The position numbers and the translations under genes are program-made. From positions 1-19,008 of the forward strand of contig JBARCX010000408.1 in assembly GCA_049794535.1 (NCBI GenBank): a stretch of DNA of 19,008 bases, in the 5' to 3' direction. Position 1 is the first letter of the stretch. Each line of letters starts with the position of its first letter. Below the pieces are notes generated by a model. It searched no databases and was not told where the DNA came from. It was given only the letters and a program-made list of their open reading frames with translations. Below are positions 8,403-14,327 of this stretch, piece after piece. This DNA comes from JBARCX01 sp049794535 (lineage in GTDB: Bacteria; Pseudomonadota; Gammaproteobacteria; Xanthomonadales; Rhodanobacteraceae).

Positions 8403-8975
8403 TCGCCGCCCCGTTCATGAGTCGACGTATCGACGTGTTGCCTGGATCGATACGTTCCTGATCGACTCAACGAAGCTAGCTCGCCGCACATAACCGAATC
8501 ACGACAGTGAGGTGTCGACTTCACAACACGCAGCAGACTCGTCTTCACGGAAACGCACGACACTGAAGCATGCGTTTTCTTCACATCGCTTGTGTCTTCA
8601 TAACGTAGACCGCAGCGCGACATATTCCAATGCACTGCACGGTCCGTGACGCGTATCAGCCAAGGCCCTGCTCCACACTCCCCTCGGCCACATCCCTGTG
8701 GCAGAAGTGAACGCTTTCCGTGCGGCCCATTTCTCATTCGCTTGATCACGCAACACGTATCCTTATTGCGGCGGCTTTTGGCCGTCCGTTCGCACAAGTC
8801 AAAATGTCCCCGCACGCGAACGGCCAGCGCCACGCGTGATGCGAATACTTGATAAAGGGGGCGTCCATGCCCGTCCACGACTTCCTTGCCAAGATAGACA
8901 GACGTCTCTTCTCGCGACTGAACCATGTCACGAAAATTTAATTTTTCAGGGGAAAAGACGGGTTTTTAGGGTGTT

Positions 8976-9006
8976 ATGACATCAAAGTGTCATGTGTCTG
9001 GACACA
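8976..9006. promoter_or_regulatory. Two adjacent dyads, possible operator
   Basis: Two inverted repeats meet end to end. The first is ATGACA with TGTCAT around a 6-base centre (8976-8993). The second is TGTGTC with GACACA around a 2-base centre (8993-9006). They sit just upstream, on the minus strand, of the AT-rich segment at 8932-8970 that could hold the TpsB operon promoter. The symmetry is seen; binding by a regulator is inference. Confidence 0.35.
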
Positions 9007-9075
9007 AGACAGTTCGCCTGGATTCATCCTGCATTTTTGTGCTGAGCAAAGGGGTTCGGGGAAAACGGCTACCTT

Positions 9076-9281
9076 GCTCGTCATCCCTGCGCAGGCAGGG
9101 ATCCAGTGGCGTTGTCGCCCGGTTGTTGCGTTATCGCGATGTTGTTTATCCGCCGCACGCGACAACGCGGCCATCAAACGATGACGCCACGGGGTGATTC
9201 GCTGCGCTCCCCCCCTTTGGGGCCGTCCTCTGGACGTTCTGCGCGCTCCGCGCTTGTCCTTCCTGCGCAGGGACGACGAGC
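9076..9281. repeat. 206-bp composite palindromic element
   Basis: The ends are inverted copies of a 21-base sequence: GCTCGTCATCCCTGCGCAGGC at 9076-9096 and its reverse complement at 9261-9281, with 19 of 21 positions matching. Inside the left end is the perfect stem ATCCCTGC/GCAGGGAT (9083-9102). A further perfect 10-bp inverted repeat, GCGTTGTCGC with GCGACAACGC, lies at 9109-9118 and 9159-9168. There is no transposase. The structure resembles a REP pair or a small MITE. The same ends bound the element at 13344-13650. Confidence 0.6.
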
Positions 9282-9334
9282 ATGGAAAGACCTTCGAGAG
9301 GGCTGACACTTGCCCATTTCCTCTCGCAAGAAAC

Positions 9335-9366
9335 GCAAAGAAGCTGCAACGAGGCAGCTTCTTTGC
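9335..9366 (-). terminator. Likely intrinsic terminator of the 253-residue secreted protein gene
   Basis: A perfect 13-bp stem (GCAAAGAAGCTGC with GCAGCTTCTTTGC) encloses a 6-base loop. It lies 20 bases after the stop codon at 9387. On the minus strand the stem is followed by GTTTCTTGC, a short U-rich tail. This suggests the gene ends here and is not part of the TpsB transcript. The stem is exact; termination strength is uncertain because the tail is short. Confidence 0.7.
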
Positions 9367-9386
9367 ACCCACACATTCCGCGAAAC

Positions 9387-10148
9387 TTACAGCTGCACGA
9401 ACGAGTAGTTAAGAGACACTTGATCCGGGGTAACACCGCTCAGATCGTTCTGGCCGTAGACCTGATTGATCTTATAGGTATTACCGGCGCTGTCAGTCAG
9501 TGTGCCGGTGACATGGACTTCGATCAAACGCGTACCGGTCAGGTTGCCCCAGCTGTCCTTGATCGGGCGCAGCTCACCCAACACCATTTTGCCGGTGAAC
9601 GTGTCGTTTTCGGTGGCGGAGCCTACTTTCACCGACACCGGTGCGGATACGGTGAACTTCGTGCCCGCCGTATACGTGCCCGCCGGAATGGTGACGCCGT
9701 TGCCTGACACAGTGGCCGAAACACTATCCGTCACCGCATAGTTCGCCCCGAGCTGCACGCTCAGCGCATCGTTATAGCTTGCCAGCGAAAGCAAGCCGTT
9801 CAAAAGGTAATAACCGTTTGCGTTCGAGCTGAGCTGCTCCAGCACGCTACCGGTCGAAGTGCTGGTAAGGGTGGTGGAAGCGGTGTCGGTCAGGTCCGCA
9901 TAGGTAAGACCATAAGCATCGGCCGTATTGAAGCTACCGCTGAAAGAGTTGCTGTTACCCGTCGCGGCTTGCAACTGGCCGCCTTGCTGAAACGACAGGC
10001 TATCTTGCTGACCTGCACGGGTGGTCAGCGTGACCTTCAGATCCGTGGGGGTATAGCTGAATTGCGCGGCATAGGACGCTGATGCCACGAAAAACAGGCC
10101 GACGGACATGCTCAAAACAAGCTTCTTAAGACGTGATGCGGTATTCAT
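9387..10148 (-). CDS. Exported beta-rich protein of unknown function
   Basis: A 253-residue protein that I do not recognise. Residues 1-28 are a signal peptide (ending SYAAQ). The mature part is rich in Thr, Ser, Gly and Asn with alternating hydrophobic residues, which suggests a beta-sandwich or beta-solenoid surface protein. It contains no cysteines and none of the N-P-N-G-type motifs of a TpsA secretion domain. It ends in SLNYSFVQL, without the terminal Phe typical of outer-membrane barrels. The start has AAGGAG 8 bases upstream. It lies between the sigma/anti-sigma genes and the TpsB operon, is bounded by a terminator at 9335-9366, and has a long leader with a hairpin (10184-10209). It could be a substrate or surface component of the neighbouring export system; only its position supports that. 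Confidence 0.75.
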   Translation of the reverse strand: MNTASRLKKLVLSMSVGLFFVASASYAAQFSYTPTDLKVTLTTRAGQQDSLSFQQGGQLQAATGNSNSFSGSFNTADAYGLTYADLTDTASTTLTSTSTGSVLEQLSSNANGYYLLNGLLSLASYNDALSVQLGANYAVTDSVSATVSGNGVTIPAGTYTAGTKFTVSAPVSVKVGSATENDTFTGKMVLGELRPIKDSWGNLTGTRLIEVHVTGTLTDSAGNTYKINQVYGQNDLSGVTPDQVSLNYSFVQL

Positions 10149-10724
10149 GAGCGCTACTCCTTCAACTGACGCATGAGATGAAATGCGCCGTACCCCTATG
10201 TGCGGCGCAATGTATTACCTGAAACGTTTTTTGCCTGAAACGCCCCCTGAACCACGACCACAGAGCGTGCCAGGTTATTTACACGCATCTCTTTTCAAGC
10301 ACATTGCCAATTAAACCTATTAAAAATGACACTTTTTATTAGTTTAAAAATAGCATCGAATTTCTTGCTATTAATGGCAATAAACATTTCATAATCCGTG
10401 TCACACACCTTCGCAATGTCTTTCATATAACTGATTAGCCACGAAACTCAGTTGCACGATATTCCAATCCCCTCTCCCCATCGGGGAAAGGGTTAGGGGA
10501 TGCTCTTGCCAAGCGGGTTCATCGAAGCGTCGCTTTTATGAAGTTCATCGCAAGCCTTGGCCCCCTCACCCCAGCCCTCTCCCCTATGGGGAGAGGGAGC
10601 AAACATCTCTCACGACATGTACCATATCGCGATAGTTAATTTGGAGAGGGATCTTGGGGGCATGCAGCGTGTGCTGACACAGTGTGTGTCATTTGATTTG
10701 TCACGGTAAGAGCGACAAATTAGC
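10149..10724. promoter_or_regulatory. AT-rich regulatory gap upstream of the secreted protein gene
   Basis: No gene is seen. Reading along the minus strand toward the start at 10148, the gap holds a REP-type inverted pair (10467-10600), a weak sigma70-like promoter candidate (TTGCGA at 10411-10416 and TATGAA at 10388-10393, minus strand, spacer 17), a clearly AT-rich island (about 10293-10400) with a near-palindrome TTGCTATTAATGGCAA (10365-10380, 14 of 16 symmetric), direct repeats of CCTGAAACG (10218-10226 and 10234-10242, plus strand), and a leader hairpin with arms TGCGCCG and CGGCGCA (10184-10190 and 10203-10209). The promoter call is tentative because each box matches consensus at only four of six positions. 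Confidence 0.4.
10467..10600. repeat. Inverted pair of CTCTCCCC/GGGGAGAGG REP-like units
   Basis: The left unit (10467-10503) and right unit (about 10559-10600) are inverted versions of the same sequence, each a small hairpin of CCTCTCCCC and GGGGA-AGG followed by a GGTTAGGGG or TGGGGTGAGGGG flank. About 55 bases separate them. The same family forms the inner arms of the element at 13344-13650. Units paired head to head like this are typical of REP/BIME structures mobilised in trans by RAYT proteins, none of which is in the window. Confidence 0.6.
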
Positions 10725-10778
10725 AGCGAGGAGTGAGAAACGAGTAGCGCCAGCCCTACTCATTTCTCACTCCTCGCT
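10725..10778 (-). terminator. Long hairpin after the anti-sigma gene
   Basis: A perfect 16-bp stem (10725-10740 with 10763-10778) is extended, after one mismatch, by GAGTAG/CTACTC (10742-10747 with 10756-10761) around an 8-base loop. It begins 17 bases after the stop of the FecR-like gene and probably ends the regulatory transcript. The minus-strand tail (GCTAATTTGTCG) is only weakly U-rich, so it may act as an RNA stabiliser as well as or instead of a terminator. The stem sequence (GCGAGGAGTGAGAAA) also has the look of a dispersed repeat. Confidence 0.55.
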
Positions 10779-10795
10779 TCTCGTTCCTGGCTTTT

Positions 10796-11773
10796 TCAGC
10801 TCAGCAGAACAATGCCACCCGGCAAAGTCGTCAGCCGTGCGCCGAAAGCATCACGAATCATCACAGCCACATCGGCAAGCTGGTTGAGCGAGAAGCGTGC
10901 ATGCACTCGATGCGCTGCCAATGCATCGTTCATGAGAATCAGCTCGCCCGGGCGATAGCGATTAATTTCAGCGACGACATCTGCCAATGGCTGATTGTCG
11001 AAAATCAGCAGGCGTCGACGCCAGGCCATGGCGACGTCTGTATCTACGGCGGCGATAGTTCCGACACCCTGTGCCCCGTAGCTGATCTGTTCCGCAGGAC
11101 GGATAGCCACGCTACGCCCATGGCATTCCAATTGAGTAAGGCCATTCAGGCAGGTGACCTGTACTTCCGGCCCGGTACAGCGCACATTGCATTGCGTCGC
11201 CCCCGTGGCAAGCACTCGACCGCTGGCGGCGAATACAGCGAAGGGCTCGGCCAGCTTGGCGGCCGTCACGATCTGCACCTCACCGGTGATCAGATCCATG
11301 CCTATCGGCTTGCCCAGCCTGGTACGTACGTTGATGGCAGTCTGCGTATTCATTTCGACGACCACACCCGACGCAAGCTCAACCTGTCGCTGCTCGCCTT
11401 TGCCGGTGCGGTAATCCGCTGTGAGATCCGACCAGGAGGGCCACAAATGGAGCGGTGGACGTAATAGCAGGCACGCGGCCGACGCGGCAACAGCACCACC
11501 CAGAAAGGCGCGGCGACTCATCCGCAGGGGCGATGACTGGGTCGCGCGGAGTTGCTCGCGCTTCTGCACGGCCTCCACGGCAGGCCCCAGGTTTTGCCAA
11601 AGCAAGCGTGCCTGCGCAAAGGCCTGGGCGTGCTCCTGGCTCAGGCCACACCAATGCCGGAAGGCTTCAGCGTCATGGGTATTTGCCTGCCCGGAGGTCA
11701 GGCGCAATAGCCATGTCTGCGCTTCGCGACGCAGCACCCCTTGTTGGCCGGTGATGGAATCGGCAGTACTCAT
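10796..11773 (-). CDS. FecR-type anti-sigma factor, VreR-like
   Basis: A 325-residue protein. The N-terminal cytoplasmic domain (1-80) resembles DUF4880/FecR-N and carries the Trp-rich pattern of anti-sigma domains (TWLLRLTSG, AFRHWCGLS, LLWQNLGP). A single transmembrane segment follows (about 89-105). The periplasmic FecR domain (about 125-240) and a C-terminal STN-like domain (about 255-325, DNQPLADVVAEINRYRP) complete the family layout. The motif S-R-R-A-F-L (86-91) at the edge of the helix is a twin-arginine signature. Such proteins hold the paired ECF sigma factor until a periplasmic signal leads to their proteolysis. The start at 11773 is chosen because longer in-frame starts lie inside the sigma gene. 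It begins 4 bases after the sigma stop, so the pair is co-translated. Specific client genes are inferred from position. Confidence 0.9.
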   Translation of the reverse strand: MSTADSITGQQGVLRREAQTWLLRLTSGQANTHDAEAFRHWCGLSQEHAQAFAQARLLWQNLGPAVEAVQKREQLRATQSSPLRMSRRAFLGGAVAASAACLLLRPPLHLWPSWSDLTADYRTGKGEQRQVELASGVVVEMNTQTAINVRTRLGKPIGMDLITGEVQIVTAAKLAEPFAVFAASGRVLATGATQCNVRCTGPEVQVTCLNGLTQLECHGRSVAIRPAEQISYGAQGVGTIAAVDTDVAMAWRRRLLIFDNQPLADVVAEINRYRPGELILMNDALAAHRVHARFSLNQLADVAVMIRDAFGARLTTLPGGIVLLS

Positions 11774-11777
11774 ATCT

Positions 11778-12329
11778 CTAAGACTCGTTTCCCGCCCCAG
11801 GACCGAACCGCTGAACGACACGTCGATCAAGTCGTTCACCACAATGCTCCAGGGCTTTCTTCAATTCCTTACCCACCATACGCACCGATATGCCGAAACG
11901 CTGGGCAATTTCCTGCTGTGGCACGTCTTCCACGCGCGCAGCCATCAGGATCTCTCGCTGACGACTGCTCAGCTCTTCCAGGGCACGTTCGAGCGAGGCA
12001 ATTTCCAACCGCGCATGCACGATGCGGGCGGGATCAAGCGACTCGTCCGCGATGTGCAGCAAATCGTCTATCTCCACCCCGGTAAGAAAGCGCGCATCAG
12101 CCTGTCGCTGGTCGGCGGCGACATTGAGCGCCATGCGAAAGAGATAGCCCGCAGGATTCCGCGTCACGCTGCTAGCGCTGGCATCGCTCATCCGCTCGAC
12201 CCGCAGATAGGTTTCCTGCAATACGTCGTTTACGAGGTCATCCGATCCCAGGCGGCGCCTCAGTCGCCGGCGAAGCTCCTGATGACGCTCGATGAACATG
12301 CCGAGCAACGAGATGGGCGACGTTTCCAT
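11778..12329 (-). CDS. ECF sigma factor, FecI/VreI-like
   Basis: A 183-residue RNA polymerase sigma-70 factor of the ECF group. Region 2 is in residues 11-75 (DDLVNDVLQETYLRV, the FecI-like core-binding motif). Region 4 is in about residues 112-165, with the helix-turn-helix EIAQRFGISVRMVGKELKKAL. In the iron and Vre signalling families such a factor is freed when the FecR-type partner is cleaved, and then directs transcription of the linked transport genes. The ATG is preceded by GAGG at 8 bases. That GAGG is paired in a perfect hairpin at 12332-12359. It sits 10 bases after the STN/TonB-like gene and 4 bases before the anti-sigma gene, giving the order vreA-vreI-vreR. The family is certain; the VreI orthology is inference from neighbours. 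Confidence 0.93.
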   Translation of the reverse strand: METSPISLLGMFIERHQELRRRLRRRLGSDDLVNDVLQETYLRVERMSDASASSVTRNPAGYLFRMALNVAADQRQADARFLTGVEIDDLLHIADESLDPARIVHARLEIASLERALEELSSRQREILMAARVEDVPQQEIAQRFGISVRMVGKELKKALEHCGERLDRRVVQRFGPGAGNES

Positions 12330-12331
12330 TA

Positions 12332-12359
12332 CGTCGGCCTCAACGCGGCGAGGCCGACG
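12332..12359 (-). promoter_or_regulatory. Hairpin sequestering the sigma-factor ribosome binding site
   Basis: On the minus strand CGTCGGCCTC (last sense codons of the STN gene) pairs perfectly with GAGGCCGACG around an 8-base loop. The 3' arm contains the GAGG ribosome binding site of the ECF sigma gene, 8 bases before its ATG. The TGA stop of the upstream gene lies at the loop and 3'-arm junction. A ribosome finishing the first gene would open the stem, so sigma synthesis should depend on translation of the STN gene. There is no U-tract, so a terminator is unlikely. Confidence 0.7.
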
Positions 12360-13182
12360 GCGTATGGCACTGGAATGCCTTGCCCGTGGCCTTTGGCAGC
12401 AACAGCAACGTGATGGGTTGCGGCATGGATGGCGGCGGTGCGCTTAGCATCAGGTGCTGCATCGACGCGACAATGTCATTGTCGCGCGCTTGCACGCCGG
12501 TGCTGCCTAGCAAATGGGTCCGCTCCACCGCACCAGCGGTATCGATCCACACTTGCATGGCAAGACGATACCCACCGGGTCGGGTCAGCTCGGATCGACA
12601 CAACACCTCTTCGATCGCCGCCTGGATGCCGCTGGCGTAACGCTCTACCTCGGTAGCCATCGCATCGGCAGCCTTGTCCACATCGTCACGGAAAACCAGT
12701 TCGCTTCGAGGTAGCGAGCTCGCCTTATCCATGGAGATCAAGGTAAAGGCATTGACGGAGGCATAGCGCGCGGTCAAGCCGGTGCCTTTCAGCAGCAGGC
12801 GCAATGCCTCGGCAGGAGTGAAGCTCCCGCGCACTTCCGACGCATACAGCCCGGCGGCAAGCGCGTCATCAACCAGCACGGCTTGGCCAGTAGCTTCACT
12901 GTAGGCGCGCAAAGCTCCCATCAGTGGTTGTTGAGGAATATCAAAGCTAGCTCGCTCATCCGGAACACTACTCACCATGGCTAGTAGACGATGCTGCGAA
13001 AAAGCCTCGGCGACATCCGAATGCCGTGTGCCTGAAGTCCCCACCCCTGAATCCATCAGCCCTGAATCCGTCAGCGCTGAATCCGCCAGTCCTGAATACG
13101 CTGACTCTGCGTGTACTACGTTTGAGTACACCAGAAGCCCTGCATAAACAGCCAGCGCCAACACATCGCGCGCGACCACCAT
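12340..13182 (-). CDS. Periplasmic STN plus TonB-C-like signalling protein, VreA-like
   Basis: A 280-residue protein. A signal peptide (1-25, VVHA-E) is followed by a repetitive Ser/Gly/Asp segment (29-50), an STN domain (79-151, FDIPQQPLMGALRAYSEATG, VRGSFTPAEALRLLLKGTGL), and a C-terminal domain (about 181-264) resembling the TonB C-terminal fold, with VWIDTAGAVERTHLLGS and PQPITLLLLP. STN domains pass a signal to FecR-type anti-sigma factors. In FecA/FpvA they are fused to a TonB-dependent barrel, which is absent here. The same barrel-less layout is known for VreA of P. aeruginosa, making this the receptor-like part of a VreAIR-type system. One isolated cysteine pair (C195, C272) is present. 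AGGAAGG precedes the ATG closely. Domain calls are good; the ligand or signal is unknown. Confidence 0.85.
   Translation of the reverse strand: MVVARDVLALAVYAGLLVYSNVVHAESAYSGLADSALTDSGLMDSGVGTSGTRHSDVAEAFSQHRLLAMVSSVPDERASFDIPQQPLMGALRAYSEATGQAVLVDDALAAGLYASEVRGSFTPAEALRLLLKGTGLTARYASVNAFTLISMDKASSLPRSELVFRDDVDKAADAMATEVERYASGIQAAIEEVLCRSELTRPGGYRLAMQVWIDTAGAVERTHLLGSTGVQARDNDIVASMQHLMLSAPPPSMPQPITLLLLPKATGKAFQCHTPSASPR
13046..13105 (-). repeat. Four 15-bp tandem repeats inside the STN gene
   Basis: Four consecutive 15-bp units (13046, 13061, 13076, 13091 starts, plus strand, core CCTGAATCCRTCAGC) give the protein repeat S-G/A-L-x-D (residues about 29-50), between signal peptide and STN domain. 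The first three units differ at a few positions and the last is more degenerate. Because 15 is a multiple of 3, copy-number change would keep the reading frame and only lengthen the linker. Confidence 0.75.
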
Positions 13183-13247
13183 GTCCTTCCTGTCTGATCT
13201 GGAAAGAAGCTCGTATCGAACAGTCGTGCCGCCCTTAAGCGTCAGAG

Positions 13248-13276
13248 TTTATGATCGGAATGTGACAAAGAGACAA
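13248..13276 (-). promoter_or_regulatory. Candidate sigma70 promoter of the regulatory operon
   Basis: On the minus strand TTGTCT (13271-13276) and CATAAA (13248-13253) are separated by 17 bases, about 65 bases ahead of the ATG at 13182. Each box matches the consensus at four of six positions. An ECF-type promoter could be used instead, and I cannot tell from one site. Confidence 0.3.
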
Positions 13277-13343
13277 CGAATAGTGACCTACTACTCGTTT
13301 ATCGATCAGCATTTGGAGGGCTGTCCAAGAGCATGGCCACCCT

Positions 13344-13650
13344 GCTCGTCATTCCAGCGTAGGCTCACCAGTGTCCGGGGAAATTTGAGCCGTGCGGCAA
13401 CTCCCTCTCCCTCCGGGGAGAGGGTTGGGGTGAGGGGCCAGCCTCGCGATAAGGCTGAAATCATGGTGCTTTTACACACCTGCTTTCCATGGCAACACAT
13501 CTTCGCAAGATTGCCCCCTCACCCTTGCCCTCTCCCCGAATGGGAGAGGGGACTGTTTATCGCTCGATGGGAATATGAGGTAACGCTAACCGCTTGCAGT
13601 TCTTCAAAATTTTTCCCGAGCACTAGTGAGCCTACGCCGGAATGACGAGC
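13344..13650. repeat. 307-bp nested palindromic (MITE-like) element
   Basis: Terminal inverted repeats of 30 bp (13344-13373 and 13621-13650) match at 28 of 30 positions. Weaker pairing continues inward (GGGGAAATTTGA against TCAAAATTTTTCCC). Inside them is a second inverted pair of the CCCTCTCC/GGGGAGAGGGTTGGGGTGAGGGG repeat (13403-13438 and about 13512-13552). The central part has no gene. The ends share their first 21 bases with the element at 9076-9281. No transposase is present and I cannot see a clear target duplication. Confidence 0.65.
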
Positions 13651-13661
13651 GAGAGGCGACA

Positions 13662-14327
13662 CTACTTCTTCATCGCAGCCCGTGCGGCATCGTCCGCTTC
13701 TTTTTTGGCATCTGCCGCCGCGGCCGCCGCATCTGCTTTCAGGTGTGCGGCGTATGCCTTCGCCTCATCGGCCTGGATGGTTAAGTGAATGCTTACTTCG
13801 TCGCTGACCTGTGGCACATACATACCCAAGCCGAAGTCGGATCGCTTAAGCGTAGTGCTTGCTTCGAAGCCAATCGACGGCAAATGGGTTCTGATGTTTG
13901 TACCGATCTTGTTGAGTGTGACATCGAGTGTGACGGGCTTGGTCACACCATGCAGACTGAGATCGCCCATGACCATGAGTTCACCAGGTGCAGCGCCCTT
14001 CTCGACCATCGTGCTCTTGAACGTTGCGACGGGGAATTTGGCGGTGTCGAAAAAGTCGGTCGATCGAAAATCGTCATCGAGATCGGGTACCCCGCTGCTC
14101 ATATTGGCTAGCCGGATCGTGGCCATCACCGACGACTTGGTTGGATCGGCCGGATCGAATTCCAGCGTACCTTCGACCTGGCTGAACTGGGCCGTTGGGT
14201 TTGAGAAGCCCAAATGGTTCCAGCGAATGACGCCTTCCGTGTGGCGCGATTCCAGGGTGTAAGTGGTAGCAAGGAGCGGAGCGGACACGAGAGCAAGCGC
14301 GGCGGCAAGAACGGTACAACGCATCAT
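13662..14327 (-). CDS. YceI-family periplasmic lipid-binding-like protein
   Basis: A 221-residue protein with a signal peptide (1-21) and a full YceI domain (about 23-185): YTLESRHTEGVIRWNHLG, an FDPADPTKSSV strand pair, FFDTAKFPVATFKST, and GDLSLHGVTKPVTLDV. YceI proteins are lipocalin-like beta barrels that bind polyisoprenoid or related lipids in the periplasm. The C-terminal tail (about 188-221) is an unusual Ala/Lys/Asp-rich helix not needed for the fold. The ATG at 14327 is chosen because AGGAG lies 8 bases upstream and the signal peptide starts there; a longer in-frame start at 14408 adds a non-signal extension. It is a single gene, next to the MITE-like element, with no clear link to the export locus. 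Confidence 0.9.
   Translation of the reverse strand: MMRCTVLAAALALVSAPLLATTYTLESRHTEGVIRWNHLGFSNPTAQFSQVEGTLEFDPADPTKSSVMATIRLANMSSGVPDLDDDFRSTDFFDTAKFPVATFKSTMVEKGAAPGELMVMGDLSLHGVTKPVTLDVTLNKIGTNIRTHLPSIGFEASTTLKRSDFGLGMYVPQVSDEVSIHLTIQADEAKAYAAHLKADAAAAAADAKKEADDAARAAMKK

Larger units (their letters stand above)
8403..9334. promoter_or_regulatory. Repeat-rich 0.9-kb gap upstream of the TpsB operon
   Basis: I see no convincing gene in this 930-base gap. A 175-codon open frame on the minus strand (8399-8926) ends with an ATGA overlap on the TpsB start. It has no ribosome binding site, is cysteine-rich in an irregular way and resembles nothing I know. The gap holds an AT-rich segment (8932-8970) that could contain the operon promoter, two adjacent operator-like dyads (8976-9006) and a composite palindromic element (9076-9281). 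In related loci a TpsA gene would be expected upstream of TpsB. No TPS-domain signature or large open frame is present here. Confidence 0.45.

Noticed and set aside
8399..8926. 175-codon minus-strand frame overlapping the TpsB start by ATGA
   Set aside because: It has no ribosome binding site, irregular cysteine-rich composition, no signal peptide or motif, and lies in a repeat and regulatory gap. The ATGA overlap alone is not enough.
8976..9010. Pho box upstream of the TpsB operon, by analogy with phosphate-regulated PdtA/PdtB
   Set aside because: I looked for paired CTGTCAT-type direct repeats with 4-base spacing. The segment has TGTCAT and TGTGTC but as inverted dyads, so a Pho box is not supported.
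8974..9436. Several open frames encoding peptides such as RHWIPACAGMTS
   Set aside because: This peptide is the usual translation of the GTCATCCCTGCGCAGGCAGGGAT repeat family and not evidence of a gene.
9387..10148. TpsA secretion domain in the exported 253-residue protein
   Set aside because: It is far too short and lacks the N-P-N-G-type motifs expected in the TPS domain.
11421..12413. 330-codon plus-strand frame antisense to the sigma and anti-sigma genes
   Set aside because: It is a shadow of the GC-rich ECF and FecR-like genes, which have clear domains on the other strand.
13344..13650. CRISPR-like repeat or insertion sequence with transposase
   Set aside because: The repeats are inverted and nested rather than direct and evenly spaced, and no transposase reading frame lies within.
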